Program-made: the position numbers and the translations under genes
Assembly: GCA_028285345.1 (NCBI GenBank)
Contig: JANQPT010000019.1
Coordinates: 167,813 to 231,812, forward strand
Reading direction: 5' to 3'
DNA length: 64,000 nt
Source of the DNA: Planctomycetales bacterium
GTDB taxonomy: Bacteria; Planctomycetota; Planctomycetia; Planctomycetales; Planctomycetaceae
In this document: positions 9,723-19,419 of the stretch, piece by piece
Position numbering within the stretch: position 1 is the stretch's first letter
Layout: each line of letters starts with the position of its first letter
Notes under the pieces: model-generated
Seen by the model: only the letters and a program-made list of their open reading frames with translations
Told to the model about the DNA's origin: nothing
Database searches by the model: none

Positions 9723-9856
9723 CGTCGAGGCATCCCTGTGGGCCGTTTTCTGCACAGATTGTTTCACCAGCGGATCCGCTAGCAACATTAGAACCGAGCC
9801 GCCGCCCGGCACAGCGGTTCCCACTGGATAATCCCTTTTTTTTTGGATAATTAAAG

Positions 9857-9884
9857 TTGATTTTAATATTGTTGATGTTATTAT
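9857..9884 (+). promoter_or_regulatory. candidate sigma-70-like promoter for the DUF2089 gene
   Basis: In an unusually AT-rich 70-bp stretch, TTGATT and TATTAT are separated by 16 bp, placing a start about 35 nt before the ATG at 9925. AGGAT seven bases before that ATG serves as ribosome-binding site. The hexamers are imperfect, so this is only a candidate. Confidence 0.45.
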
Positions 9885-9924
9885 TCACTTGGACATTGAG
9901 TTTATTGATCTCTAGGATCGCCTT

Positions 9925-10275
9925 ATGCGTACCCAGTCAAAGTTCCTCAATTCGATGGATGGCACAATTTCTCCGGAAAAACTGTGGCTCGATCGTTTGG
10001 GGATTGAGGACCTGAACTTTATTAAACGGTTCATCTTGGCCTCCGGTTCGCTCAAGGCGGTGGCGGCGGAATATGGGATCAGCTATCCGACGGTTCGGCT
10101 GCGACTCGATCGGCTGATCGCCAAAATCAAGGTATTCGATAGCGAGACAATCGACAGCGAGTTCGAACGTCATCTCCGTGCGCTCTGTGCGGAGGGCCGG
10201 CTTGATTCCGGCACGATGAAACAGCTGCTCAACCTGCACCGTCAGGATCTGGTCCGCCAATCGGAGGAGTCATGA
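9925..10275 (+). CDS. DUF2089 helix-turn-helix protein
   Basis: A 116-residue cytoplasmic protein that matches DUF2089: after a short lead, GIEDLNFIKRFILASGSLKA is followed by the helix-turn-helix AAEYGISYPTVRLRLDRLI (about residues 50-68). The HTH resembles those of sigma-like and other DNA-binding regulators. It overlaps the next gene through an ATGA junction, so its product is probably made in step with that membrane protein, suggesting a regulator and membrane-partner pair. The DNA target is unknown. Preceded by an AT-rich candidate promoter. Confidence 0.85.
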   Translation: MRTQSKFLNSMDGTISPEKLWLDRLGIEDLNFIKRFILASGSLKAVAAEYGISYPTVRLRLDRLIAKIKVFDSETIDSEFERHLRALCAEGRLDSGTMKQLLNLHRQDLVRQSEES

Positions 10276-11192
10276 TGAATCACTTTTTGAGTTACAGCTT
10301 CGCGTTGTTGGTGCTGCTGATCCTTTCCGCGACCGGCCAAGGGGCAGACGCTGAATCCAAACCGTTGCTTGAGGTCAACTGGCAGCAACTTGCAGAGGCC
10401 GGAGAACTAAGCGAAGGTGAACTCGTCACCGACGAGAGGCAACCACAGTCAGTTCTCAAAGTTTCCGGCTCCGACGAACCTGTCGCGCCCGGTGTGCCGC
10501 TGGTGATTAACGTGGCCGAAATAGTGCCCCCAACGATTGAAACTCAGGCGTACGTAATCTCCGGGCAAGTTCGCTATCGAGATGTAGAAGGTATCGGCTA
10601 CTTAGAGATGTGGAGCTACTTCCCGGACGGGACCAACTCCTTCACGCGGACCTTGGGCACCGGCGGGACGATGGGCCGTATAACACGTACATCCGACTGG
10701 CGCGCGTTTCACCTGCCATTCTCCCTGGGCAATAACTCCGATGCACAGCGGCCCAACAAACTGGTCATCAACGTCGTCCTGCCCGGCAAGGGGACCGTTT
10801 GGCTGAGCGACTTCGCACTGTCGGAAATCGATTCACTGGCTGACCTGAACGCTTCGGGCTCCTGGTGGAGCGGCTCGATGGCCGGATGGATCGGCGGCCT
10901 GTTGGGAACTTTGCTGGGAATCGCGGGCGCCACCGGCGGTGTGCTCGCCTCGCGCGGCATCGGACGGAATGCCGTTTTTGCCGCAACAATTGTCGGCATT
11001 GCGGTTGGACTGCTGATGACGGCCTGCGGAGTCGTCGCTGTTCTGCTTGGGCAGCCGTACGGCGTGTATTACCCGTTGATGCTGATCGGCGGCTTGAGTC
11101 TCGTACTGAGCACCTGCGGCCTAGTTCTGTTCCGTAAGCGCTACGCGGAGGCGGAACTCCGCCGCATGCACGCCCTCGATGCTGGCGGATGA
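10272..11192 (+). CDS. exported/membrane protein paired with DUF2089 regulator
   Basis: A 306-residue protein: signal peptide (residues 1-25, ending ATGQGADA), a probable beta-rich extracytoplasmic domain (about 30-195, with SGQVRYRDVEGIGYLEMW and WLSDFAL, reminiscent of carbohydrate-binding-like jelly rolls), then three hydrophobic segments in the C-terminal third (IGGLLGTLLGIAGA, FAATIVGIAVGLLMTACGV, and LMLIGGLSLVLSTCGLVLF). It overlaps DUF2089 by four bases. The layout of a sensor domain outside and a membrane domain next to a DNA-binding partner suggests signal relay, but this is inference; I do not recognise the family. Confidence 0.7.
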   Translation: MMNHFLSYSFALLVLLILSATGQGADAESKPLLEVNWQQLAEAGELSEGELVTDERQPQSVLKVSGSDEPVAPGVPLVINVAEIVPPTIETQAYVISGQVRYRDVEGIGYLEMWSYFPDGTNSFTRTLGTGGTMGRITRTSDWRAFHLPFSLGNNSDAQRPNKLVINVVLPGKGTVWLSDFALSEIDSLADLNASGSWWSGSMAGWIGGLLGTLLGIAGATGGVLASRGIGRNAVFAATIVGIAVGLLMTACGVVAVLLGQPYGVYYPLMLIGGLSLVLSTCGLVLFRKRYAEAELRRMHALDAGG

Positions 11193-11282
11193 CTGCCCGA
11201 ACGCTAGGCAGCGAAGAATCTCTGAACAAGTGCTTCAACTCCCCTGAGGACACTCTCCTCGCTGAATTGGAGGGAAATCGCG

Positions 11283-12581
11283 ATGCGCCGACTCATGTGT
11301 TTATGCCCGCTCATTCTCGCAACTGGAAGTTTCACTGCGGGAGCGGAGGTTAAGCCTTATGAACTCAAAAATGGCATGACGGTCATTCTAAAACCGCTCC
11401 CGCAGGCAACTCACGCTGCGCTGGTGGTGATCTTCGATATCGGGGGCGACCACGACCCCGCCGGCAAATCGGGGCTGGCGCACACGGTCGAGCATCAGTA
11501 CGTGACGGCCGCCACCGCCACAAAACCGGCACGCACGATCAGGGAGTACATCGCCGCGTACCCGCAAGGCTGGAATGCCCAGACCGGCGACCGCTACACG
11601 GTGATCGCCACCCTGTTTGCGCCTGGGGCAATCGACGACGAACTACAGGATGCCGCCGAGCGGATGCGCAGCCTGCGAGTGACTGAAGCGGACCTCGCGC
11701 GTGAGAAACCGCGTTTGAGAAACGAACTGTACAACATGTATCGCGGCATCCCCCAACTGGCGGCCAGAAACCTAGCCCGCGAAATGATCCGCCCCGGCCC
11801 CGCCGGCCACCGCCGCGGAGGGGTGATGGAGCACATCGCCAAGCTTTCCGTCGCGGACGTCCAGACCTGGTGGCAAAAGTATTACAAGCCCAACCATGCC
11901 ACCTTGGTGCTGGCCGGCCGATTTGATTCAAACTCGGCGAAACGGAAGATCCAGCAGCTGTTCGCAGAAGTCGAGCCCGGAGATCTTCTGCCGAAGGTCC
12001 TGCCCACCGAGAACGCCGATTTCACGGCGCCGCTGCGGAAGAAAATCAAACCGCTTCAACGTAGCAAGACAGCATCGCGCGTCTGTTTGGCATACACGGC
12101 ACCGGAGGTTTCCAGCAACAACTTTCCAGCGTTTTTGGTACTGGTCGCCAAGCTACAAGCGCAGGCTGCGGCATTGCCGTCGCCGCCCGGAGATTTCCCC
12201 GTTCAGTTTCTGCCGATCGACGATCCGAGCGTCGTGTGTGTCACATCCGAAGTGCAGAGCGACGAGACAACGGAACAGACGATTCAGCGACTCGACAAGT
12301 TTGTGAACCGCGTCGTGAGTGACAAGATCACACAGCAAGATCGACAACGAGCCAAGCAGATGTTTGCCATGTTCTACGGGACCGCTGAGATCCCGGAGTC
12401 TGCGTTAAGCAGAAATCCGTACGGCGTTGCGTTTGGGCTGGGGAGGCGCCAGCAACTCGGAATCCAGCCGCGAGTACTCAGACGGACGATCGACAGCGCT
12501 CGCACGGCGGATTTCGACCATTGTCGCGAGCAAATCTTCGCCGTCAAACAACGCGCCGCAGTCGTCGTGATTCCGGAGTGA
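11283..12581 (+). CDS. exported M16 family zinc metallopeptidase
   Basis: A 432-residue pitrilysin-type protease with a signal peptide (MRRLMCLCPLILATGSFTAG). The inverted zinc motif HTVEH is at residues 67-71, and the third zinc ligand is probably Glu148 in RLRNELYNM, the expected spacing of about 77 residues. After it comes the M16 C-terminal domain, with WWQKYYKPNHATLVLAGRFD. It acts outside the cytoplasm on peptides. The protein is a single M16 unit (N plus C domain), as in planctomycete tandem peptidases, and may need a partner subunit, which is not adjacent. GGAG lies just before the ATG. Confidence 0.85.
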   Translation: MRRLMCLCPLILATGSFTAGAEVKPYELKNGMTVILKPLPQATHAALVVIFDIGGDHDPAGKSGLAHTVEHQYVTAATATKPARTIREYIAAYPQGWNAQTGDRYTVIATLFAPGAIDDELQDAAERMRSLRVTEADLAREKPRLRNELYNMYRGIPQLAARNLAREMIRPGPAGHRRGGVMEHIAKLSVADVQTWWQKYYKPNHATLVLAGRFDSNSAKRKIQQLFAEVEPGDLLPKVLPTENADFTAPLRKKIKPLQRSKTASRVCLAYTAPEVSSNNFPAFLVLVAKLQAQAAALPSPPGDFPVQFLPIDDPSVVCVTSEVQSDETTEQTIQRLDKFVNRVVSDKITQQDRQRAKQMFAMFYGTAEIPESALSRNPYGVAFGLGRRQQLGIQPRVLRRTIDSARTADFDHCREQIFAVKQRAAVVVIPE

Positions 12582-13085
12582 GTATTCCTACCGTCGAAGA
12601 GTACCGACCGAACGGCCGTTTCAGGTTTTGCACGCGAGGACATCTCGCTGGCTTGTCCGTTGGAAATCCAATAAATAGCTCCCAAAACTCCGCGCGATGC
12701 CCCGCAGGGGCAACACAAGTGAGCCCAGGGCAAGGCCAAGTGAGCGCAGCGAACTCGCCGCCGCCCTGGGTGAGTGGAGAAAACCCGTGCGCCCAGCCCT
12801 GAAAGGGCGGCACATGGTTTCAGTGTCGCCCTTACAGGGCTTAGCTTAGCATTCCAACCCAGGGCGGCGCTTCGCGGCGTCCGCCGCTGCGCTTTGCCCT
12901 GGGCTAGTTTGTTTCGGCCCCTTCGGGGCAGGCAAATGCGAAGCAGGGTGACTTGTTGTGGCCGACTTGGGGCGGGGTTCTCTCGCAACGGTGTTGTTTT
13001 GGGAAGTGATCACCAACACGTCGCCAATTTCCGTGGATTGCATTGACCACGACCGCCATCCGAGCGACTGCGACTTTTTCCAGTC
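12582..13085. repeat. intergenic region with a compound palindromic repeat cluster
   Basis: This 504-bp gap between convergent genes has no credible gene. Between about 12699 and 12935 it holds a series of short palindromes: GCCCCGCAGGGGC (12699-12711), CCCAGGGC...GCCCTGGG (about 12724-12770), CCCTGAAAGGG and CCCTTACAGGG (about 12797-12839), CCCAGGGC...GCCCTGGG again (12858-12903), and GGCCCCTTCGGGGC (about 12916-12929). Arrays of this kind recur between genes in planctomycete genomes. Any reading frame across it is low-complexity and repeat-derived. Confidence 0.6.
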
Positions 13086-13985
13086 TCAACTCCACACCAT
13101 GACTTCATCTTCATCGTCGCTGTACCCGATAAAGGTCGCGAGCACGATTCGCGGCAGCTCGCCTGGGACACCGGGGACCTCGTGGATCAGTCCGGTGTTG
13201 AAGAAATAGAGATCACCCGGTTCCAAATCAACTTGCACGCTCTCAACGTCATGCTCGGCCGCGTACTGGGCGAACCGGCCTGACTTCATCCAGGGGTCGA
13301 CCTCTTCATTCCAGAATTGCCGATGGATGATCCCCTGCGCGGCGACGCCGTTCAGGGTGCTGTTTTGCACACAAAGCACGCCGGCCAGTTGCGATTTGTA
13401 TTTGTACACGCTGTAGTCCGTCCGCTGTTCGCGGTTGTGTACGCTGTCAAAGTGCGGCCCGTAGGCGTAGCCTCCGTAATGCACGCGAAAAATCGCCGGC
13501 CCGTATTGCCGTCCGTCCGGTTCGTAGGCGGTGACGACCTTCTTGCCGGGAGCAATCTCTTGCAAGCGGTCGTAAATCAACCGCACCGGATTGGGCCGGT
13601 TCTCAAACAGCCGTCCGAACAGTTGATGCGTCTCCGCCGAGTCGTTGAGAAAGTGTTCTTGGTCCCCGCCCAGGTTTCCCAAGCTGGTGCCGATATCAAT
13701 CCGCCGCCGCGGCGTCCCGACGGGATTGATCTCCAACCCGGTCCACTTGTCGGTCACGCCCGCATCGAGTGCACCAGCAGCGACCAGCGACTTTGTGCTG
13801 TCGAAGATCAATTCTTCATCGACCAGGAATTGCACCAATTCGCTGCACTCGTTGGCGGGAAAGGCCTGCCGGAACACGACTGCCGGGATCGTCCCCGCCG
13901 CCAAAGCCGCGATTGGATTCGGCTCAGCGTCAAGGATCGCCGACAATTCAGATCCAATTGGTTTCCAGTTAGATTTGTTCATCAT
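13086..13985 (-). CDS. 2OG-Fe(II) oxygenase-like protein
   Basis: A 299-residue cytosolic protein with the double-stranded beta-helix pattern of 2-oxoglutarate/Fe(II) oxygenases: HFD at about 178-180 supplies the H-x-D iron ligands, His268 (TGLIHEVPG) the distal one and Arg279 the 2OG carboxylate contact. VHYGGYAYGPHFD and LEPGDLYFFN are typical strands. Prolyl hydroxylases and halogenases share this layout; the substrate is unknown. I start at the ATG pair at 13985; the frame continues upstream to a GTG at 14036 but has no better ribosome site. It converges with the M16 gene across the repeat cluster. Confidence 0.7.
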   Translation of the reverse strand: MMNKSNWKPIGSELSAILDAEPNPIAALAAGTIPAVVFRQAFPANECSELVQFLVDEELIFDSTKSLVAAGALDAGVTDKWTGLEINPVGTPRRRIDIGTSLGNLGGDQEHFLNDSAETHQLFGRLFENRPNPVRLIYDRLQEIAPGKKVVTAYEPDGRQYGPAIFRVHYGGYAYGPHFDSVHNREQRTDYSVYKYKSQLAGVLCVQNSTLNGVAAQGIIHRQFWNEEVDPWMKSGRFAQYAAEHDVESVQVDLEPGDLYFFNTGLIHEVPGVPGELPRIVLATFIGYSDDEDEVMVWS

Positions 13986-14363
13986 TTCGGCCACAAGATA
14001 GGGATTCCACAGTCTAAAAGGTCGCAGATCGTGCACATGCGGTCCTTCAGAATACCCGATCCCATTTGGCTACGGAAAGCTCGCCCCAGAAAACAACGTC
14101 AACAGCTTCGGTTAACACCACGTCGCCAAGACGGGACGTCGAGAAATCTCTGCGTCGTCGCGTCTCCGCGCGCAATCTTCGTCGCAGCGGCGGCAACCTT
14201 GAAAATGTCTGTTCCGGCGGCTGATTTGCCTACCTTTTGAACGGGATTTCGGGAGTTTCGGTCCGAAAACGCGTGTGAGCAGGCTTTCCCCGCATACCGT
14301 AATCTGCTATGTTTCCATATTCTGAATTGATTTCTGAACGGAGAATTTGCGGAGCAATCTGTC
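13986..14363. other. intergenic region before rpmA, divergent from the oxygenase gene
   Basis: A 378-bp gap between divergent genes, so it must contain promoters for both, but I see no convincing -35/-10 pair. No RNA gene or repeat is recognised. Confidence 0.5.
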
Positions 14364-14618
14364 ATGGCTCATAAGAAAGGTCAAGGCTCCAGCCGTAACG
14401 GGCGCGACTCGAATGCCCAGCGGCGGGGCGTGAAAAAATTCGGCGGCGAGAGCGTGTCCGCCGGCAATATCTTGATTCGTCAGTGCGGCACCAGGTGGCG
14501 TCCCGGCCGAAATGTGGGCATGGGCCGCGATTACACCTTGTTCGCGCTTTCCGACGGCACGGTCTACTTCGACCAGAAAGGCCGCCGGATTAACGTGGAG
14601 GTCGCTGAAGCGAACTGA
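14364..14618 (+). CDS. rpmA: 50S ribosomal protein L27
   Basis: bL27, 84 residues, a component of the 50S subunit whose N-terminus reaches the peptidyl-transferase centre. The N-terminus [20 protein letters not shown] is the classical form, without the cleaved leader found in Firmicutes. [15 protein letters not shown] and the C-terminal [11 protein letters not shown] are diagnostic. bL27 normally follows rplU (bL21) and precedes obg; neither is next to it here, so the usual operon is broken up. A strong terminator follows. Confidence 0.97.
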   Translation: MAHKKGQGSSRNGRDSNAQRRGVKKFGGESVSAGNILIRQCGTRWRPGRNVGMGRDYTLFALSDGTVYFDQKGRRINVEVAEAN

Positions 14619-14641
14619 GCCGGCATTCCCGAAGTTTTCAT

Positions 14642-14670
14642 CAGCGGTCCTATTTCGGGCCGCTGTTTTT
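14642..14670 (+). terminator. intrinsic terminator after rpmA
   Basis: A stem CAGCGGTCC/GGGCCGCTG (one G-T pair) with a TATTTC loop precedes TTTTT, 24 nt after the rpmA stop codon. Confidence 0.9.
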
Positions 14671-14722
14671 GTGCGCGACGCGCGAAAGATTCTGAGTAGC
14701 AGCCACACAAGAAAATCGCCCC

Positions 14723-16285
14723 ATGCCCCCAGTCCGCACACGTTTTGCTCCCAGTCCCACCGGCTACATGCACATCGGCGGCATGCGAACGGCGCTGTTT
14801 AACTGGCTCTGGGCGCGGCATAACGGCGGGCAGTTTATTCTGCGGATCGATGACACCGACCGGCAGCGCAACATCAATGAGGCGGTCGGTCCGATTCTGC
14901 GTGCGTTTCGCTGGCTGGAGCTTGATTGGGACGAAGGGGTCGAAGTCGGCGGCCCGCACGGGCCTTATTTTCAATCGCAGCGAGGCGAGTTCTATGAAAA
15001 GGCCGCCCAGCGTCTGGTCGACGATGGCCGGGCCTATCACTGCTTTTCAACACCTGAGGAAATCGCCGCGGACCGTGCTGCCGCCGAGGCGGAAAAGCGG
15101 CCGTATGTGCATCTGCGGCGGTCGTTGGAGTTGAGCGACGCGCAGCGCGAGCAGTATCGCGCCGAAGGCCGGCCCTGCGTGCTGCGGTTCTTAATTCCCC
15201 GTGACCGCACAGTTGTCATCGATGATCTCATTCGCGGCCGCGTCGAGTTCGATTCCAATTTGATCTCCGATCCGGTGATTATGCGGGCCGACCAGTCGCC
15301 GCTGTATAACTTCGCCACGGTCGTCGATGACGCCCATGCGGAGATTTCACACGTGATCCGCGCCGAGGAGCACCTCTCCAATACACCGGTGCAATTGCTG
15401 ATCCACGAAGCGCTGGGCCACACCCCGCCGCAATTCGCGCACGTTCCGTTTGTCGCCGCTCCGGGGACGAAGGAAAAGCTGAGCAAACGCAAGCTGGAAA
15501 AATATCGCAACAATCCGCAGTTCAAACGTCTCTTCGATCGCGGCGATGAAATTCTGCCGAAAATTGGGCTGGGCGGATCGGACGGCCTGGATCCGGTGAT
15601 GGTCGAGTACTACGAGCGGATGGGCTATCTACCCGCCGCGATGATCAACGCCTTGGCGCGGCTCGGTTGGTCGCTGGACGACAAGACGGAAATCATGTCA
15701 CGCCAGACGATTGTCGACAATTTCACGCTGGACCGTGTGATCAAAGCACCGGCGGGGCTCGATCCGGACAAGCTGCAGAGCTACCAGGTGCACTGGATGG
15801 GCGAGTTGTCGGTCGCGGAAAAGGTCAACGCCTGCCTGCCCTATTTAACGGCCGCAGAATACGTCGCTGACCCACCCGGCGAGGATGTTCAGGAGTTCGT
15901 CGGCCGATTGGTCACGGCACTCGACGATCGCATCAAGGTTTTCAGCGATATACTCGACTACGACGAATTCTTCGTCGCCGATGAGGACCTGCAATATGAC
16001 GAGAAAGCGTATCAGAAACGGATCACCAAGCCTGACGATGCCGTGGAACTGCTGACGAAGTTCCAGTCAACGCTGGAAACCGTCGAGCCGTTTGACGCAG
16101 CAAGCTTGGAATCGGCGCTGAAGCAATTTGTCGAGGACCAGGAAACCAAGATCGGCCGCATCATCCACGCGCTGAGAATCGCCGTCACCGGCAAGCCGGC
16201 GGGGCCGGGGATGTTCGATTGCTTGGAATTGCTCGGCCGCGAGCGGTGCCTGTCACGGATTGCACAGACGCTGAAACGTGTATAA
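14723..16285 (+). CDS. gltX: glutamyl-tRNA synthetase
   Basis: A 520-residue class I aminoacyl-tRNA synthetase that charges tRNA-Glu. The HIGH-box is GYMHIGG (residues 14-20) after RFAPSPTG, and the KMSKS-box appears as EKLSKR (251-256). RIDDTDRQR (41-49) is the amino-acid-binding block typical of GluRS. It is a little longer than E. coli GltX (471), with added length after KLSKR ([18 protein letters not shown]). The C-terminal helical anticodon-binding part ends [21 protein letters not shown]. glnS is the next gene downstream. Confidence 0.95.
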   Translation: MPPVRTRFAPSPTGYMHIGGMRTALFNWLWARHNGGQFILRIDDTDRQRNINEAVGPILRAFRWLELDWDEGVEVGGPHGPYFQSQRGEFYEKAAQRLVDDGRAYHCFSTPEEIAADRAAAEAEKRPYVHLRRSLELSDAQREQYRAEGRPCVLRFLIPRDRTVVIDDLIRGRVEFDSNLISDPVIMRADQSPLYNFATVVDDAHAEISHVIRAEEHLSNTPVQLLIHEALGHTPPQFAHVPFVAAPGTKEKLSKRKLEKYRNNPQFKRLFDRGDEILPKIGLGGSDGLDPVMVEYYERMGYLPAAMINALARLGWSLDDKTEIMSRQTIVDNFTLDRVIKAPAGLDPDKLQSYQVHWMGELSVAEKVNACLPYLTAAEYVADPPGEDVQEFVGRLVTALDDRIKVFSDILDYDEFFVADEDLQYDEKAYQKRITKPDDAVELLTKFQSTLETVEPFDAASLESALKQFVEDQETKIGRIIHALRIAVTGKPAGPGMFDCLELLGRERCLSRIAQTLKRV

Positions 16286-16289
16286 TACC

Positions 16290-16427
16290 AAATCCCAAGC
16301 CGACGGCTTTGCCGTCGTGATCGGCGGACGCAAGTAGCACACGTTCATCGTCAGCAATCGATTTTAGCGGCAATTGTTTCAACCCATTGATCCCCGATTG
16401 CGACGGCAAGTGGTCGGCTTGGTAACA
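16290..16427. repeat. MITE-like inverted-repeat element between gltX and glnS
   Basis: The left arm, CCAAGCCGACGGCTTTGCCG (16295-16314), is self-complementary; the right arm, CGACGGCAAGTGGTCGGCTT, begins at 16401 and ends GGTAAC. The two arms are inverted copies about 85 bp apart. Related arms are at 48626-48735 and 36670-36696, and the right ends share ACACAC after GGT(T/A)AC. Confidence 0.6.
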
Positions 16428-16464
16428 CACCGTTTTTATAAACGCGCGAATGGAGCCGCGACAT

Positions 16465-18162
16465 ATGTCGACCGAAGACGCCACAACCAGCACGGACTTT
16501 GTCCGCGACAAGGTCATCGACGATTGCCGCACCGGCAAGTTTGACGGCCGGGTGGTGACCCGTTTCCCGCCCGAGCCGAACGGCTATTTGCATATCGGGC
16601 ACGCCAAGTCAATTTGCCTCAACTTCGGCATCGCTCAGGAATTCCCCGGCGGCGTCTGCCATCTGCGGTTCGACGACACCGATCCTGAAAAGGAGAGCAT
16701 GGAGTTCGTCGAAGCGATCAAGACTGATGTCCGCTGGCTCGGTTTTGACTGGGGTGACCACGAGTATTACGCCTCTGACTACTTCGAACAGCTGTATGAA
16801 TACGCCGTCAAACTGATCAAGGATGGTAAAGCGTACGTCTGCGATCTAAGCGCCGATCAAATGCGCGAATACCGCGGCACTTTGACCGAACCGGGCAAGC
16901 CGACCCCGGGCCGCTCGCGTTCGATGGAAGAGAATCTCGACCTATTCGAGCGGATGCGGGCCGGCGAGTTTCCCGACGGGGCCTACGTGCTGCGGGCCAA
17001 GGTTGACCTCGCGTCGCCCAATATGAACATGCGCGATCCCACGATCTACCGCATCCGCCACGTCTCGCATTACCGGGCCGGAGACAAATGGTGCATCTAT
17101 CCGATGTACGATTTCACGCACGGCCAGTCTGATTCGATCGAGCGGGTCACGCACTCGATCTGCACGCTGGAGTTCGAAGACCACCGGCCGCTGTACGATT
17201 GGTTTTTGGATGCGCTGGAAATTTATCATCCCGAACAGACGGAGTTCGCGCGGCTGAATCTGACCTTTACCGTGATGAGCAAGCGTAAGCTGCTGCAACT
17301 GGTCGAAGAAGAGCACGTCAGCGGGTGGGACGATCCACGCATGCTGACGATCATCGGGCTTCGCCGCCGCGGTTATACTCCGGCCGCGCTGCGGGCATTC
17401 TGTAAGAAAATCGGCATCACCAAATTCGACGGCACGACCGACATCGCGCTGCTGGAACATTGCCTGCGCGACGATCTCAACAAAACGGCGCAGCGGGTGA
17501 TGGCTGTGTTAAAACCGCTCAAAGTCGTGATCACGAATTACCCCGACGACCAAGTCGAGGAAATGGACGCCGTCAATAATCCTGAGGACGAATCGGCCGG
17601 GACCCGGAAGGTGCCCTTCACGAAGGAACTGTACATCGAGCGGGATGACTTCATGGAGGACCCGCCCAAAAAGTTCTTCCGGCTCGCACCGGGACGGGAA
17701 GTCCGGCTGAGGTATGCGTACTACATCACCTGCAACGACGTGGTCAAGGACGAGCAGACCGGCGAAATCATTGAGCTCCGCTGCAGCTACGATCCCGAAA
17801 CCCGCGGCGGTTCGTCGCCCGATGGCCGCAAAGTGAAAGCGACGCTGCACTGGGTTAGCGCGGACCGCGGATTGCCGGCCGAGGTTCGGTTGTACGACCA
17901 CTTGTTCAAAGTTCCCGATCCGGACGACGTCGAAGAGGGGGAGGACTACAAGTCAAACCTCAACCCGAATTCGCTGGAAGTGATCACCGACGCCGTCGTG
18001 GAACCGAGCGTCGCCGGATTGGAGCCGGGCACGCGAGTGCAGTTCGAGCGGCTGGGCTATTTTTGCATCGATACCAAGGATTCACGCCCGGACGCGCTGG
18101 TCATCAACCGTACGGTCACATTGCGGGATACTTGGGCGAAGATCGCCAAGAAGGGCGGCTAG
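16465..18162 (+). CDS. glnS: glutaminyl-tRNA synthetase
   Basis: A 565-residue GlnRS that charges tRNA-Gln directly. The HIGH box is YLHIGHAKS (41-49), after RFPPEPNG; the KMSKS box is VMSKRKL (270-276). [10 protein letters not shown] (68-77) and [15 protein letters not shown] (212-226) are GlnRS signatures. The two C-terminal beta barrels (from about 350) bind the anticodon. The start is the ATG at 16465, because GGAG lies nine bases before it; another ATG at 16450 is in frame. The presence of glnS means Gln-tRNA can be made without the GatCAB amidation route. The stop codon abuts the start of the next gene. Confidence 0.95.
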   Translation: MSTEDATTSTDFVRDKVIDDCRTGKFDGRVVTRFPPEPNGYLHIGHAKSICLNFGIAQEFPGGVCHLRFDDTDPEKESMEFVEAIKTDVRWLGFDWGDHEYYASDYFEQLYEYAVKLIKDGKAYVCDLSADQMREYRGTLTEPGKPTPGRSRSMEENLDLFERMRAGEFPDGAYVLRAKVDLASPNMNMRDPTIYRIRHVSHYRAGDKWCIYPMYDFTHGQSDSIERVTHSICTLEFEDHRPLYDWFLDALEIYHPEQTEFARLNLTFTVMSKRKLLQLVEEEHVSGWDDPRMLTIIGLRRRGYTPAALRAFCKKIGITKFDGTTDIALLEHCLRDDLNKTAQRVMAVLKPLKVVITNYPDDQVEEMDAVNNPEDESAGTRKVPFTKELYIERDDFMEDPPKKFFRLAPGREVRLRYAYYITCNDVVKDEQTGEIIELRCSYDPETRGGSSPDGRKVKATLHWVSADRGLPAEVRLYDHLFKVPDPDDVEEGEDYKSNLNPNSLEVITDAVVEPSVAGLEPGTRVQFERLGYFCIDTKDSRPDALVINRTVTLRDTWAKIAKKGG

Positions 18163-19371
18163 ATGACGATGGTTCGTAGTCTGCTGCTGATCAGCCTGTG
18201 CGCACTGATTTGTGCAGCAACACCGGCCCGGGCTGCGGACCTACCGCGCTCCGCTTACCTGATCGGCTACACGGAAGGACGCAACGACCTTCCCGACGGA
18301 CAGTATGCCAATTGGGTGACGAGTCGAGCCTATGTTGTGAACGCCGACGGGACCGGGCGGAAGATGGTGGCCGCAGCCTTGTTGAAACGTCCGGGATCAT
18401 GGACTCAGTTCGCCGGCTGGTCGCCCGACGGCAAGCAGGCCGTGATCTTGAGTCTCTGGGAAAGCCCCGAAAACGCGGCGTGGGAGCGCGCGCACAAGAC
18501 GTTTCGCATGACCGAAGGCTGGCTGGTCGATAGTTGCCTGCTCGATTTACAGACGTCGCAGATTACGAATCTCACCGCGATCGACCGCGTCAGCGATTAC
18601 AACACCGGGCTGATTTTTCTTCCCGGGGGAAAGGGCTATGGGTTCACGCCGCTGATCAATGGGATCTCGAAGCCGTACGTGATGGACGCAGACGGCCGCA
18701 ACAAACGGGATGTGTCGGGGCAGGGGGACGGGTTTGCCTACGGCTACGCTGCCTCTCCTGACGGAACGCGGATCGCCTATCACGAGAATTATCAGATTTA
18801 CGTCTCCAACACCGACGGCAGCGACAAACAGCACATCGAAACCGGCAACCCGTTCAACTTTGTGCCGCTCTGGTCGCCCGACGGTGACTCGCTGCTGTTC
18901 GTCTCCGGCGAGCACTACAATTGCCATCCGCATCTTGTAAAGAAGAACGGAACGGGGCTCCGCAAATTGGCGGATCGGGGCGGCTACCGGGGTGTTGTGG
19001 AGCGGCTCAAGTTCCCCGACTTTCACAGCGAGAGCAGCGATGTGCCGGTCTGGGCGGCCGACGGCAAATCGGTCTACTTCACGGCGAAAGTCGGCGAAAG
19101 CTTCGAGTTGATGCGGGCCGCGCTCGACGGGTCAGTCAAGCAACTCACCAAGTCCGCACCCGGTGTACGGCACTACCATCCCAGCCCTTCTCCCGACGGC
19201 CGCTGGATCCTGTTCGGCTCCGATCGCAGCGGTGTCATGCAGCTCTACGTCGCCCTTAGCGACGGAACTCTGCCTCGCGCGATAACAAATGTTCCCGCCG
19301 GTTCCTGTGCCATGCACGGTCGTTGGCGGCCGGTTGCGGATGTCGATCGACCTGCCAACGGCTCGCGGTGA
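18163..19371 (+). CDS. exported TolB-like beta-propeller protein
   Basis: A 402-residue exported protein: signal peptide (about 1-24, ending PARA-AD) followed by repeated WD40-like/PD40 blades. Repeats of the form (S/F)-x-D-G-x-x-I appear at FAGWSPDGKQAVILSL, AASPDGTRIAYHE, PLWSPDGDSLLFVSGE, VWAADGKSVYFTAK and SPSPDGRWILFGSD. Such propellers act as periplasmic scaffolds; a specific role is not visible. The ATG follows the glnS stop directly (TAG-ATG), so the two may be translated together, although no functional link is evident. Confidence 0.8.
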   Translation: MTMVRSLLLISLCALICAATPARAADLPRSAYLIGYTEGRNDLPDGQYANWVTSRAYVVNADGTGRKMVAAALLKRPGSWTQFAGWSPDGKQAVILSLWESPENAAWERAHKTFRMTEGWLVDSCLLDLQTSQITNLTAIDRVSDYNTGLIFLPGGKGYGFTPLINGISKPYVMDADGRNKRDVSGQGDGFAYGYAASPDGTRIAYHENYQIYVSNTDGSDKQHIETGNPFNFVPLWSPDGDSLLFVSGEHYNCHPHLVKKNGTGLRKLADRGGYRGVVERLKFPDFHSESSDVPVWAADGKSVYFTAKVGESFELMRAALDGSVKQLTKSAPGVRHYHPSPSPDGRWILFGSDRSGVMQLYVALSDGTLPRAITNVPAGSCAMHGRWRPVADVDRPANGSR

Positions 19372-19419
19372 ACCGATCTTGGTGTCTCAGTGTCTCATCC
19401 GGAAAAAGGAGAAACACAA

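Noticed and set aside
12374..12988. Minus-strand frame of 204 codons over the end of the M16 gene and the repeat cluster
   Set aside because: It is formed of repeat palindromes and antisense DNA; typical false gene of such clusters.
13317..14240. Plus-strand frame of 307 codons
   Set aside because: It is the shadow of the 2OG-oxygenase gene, and extends into the non-coding gap.
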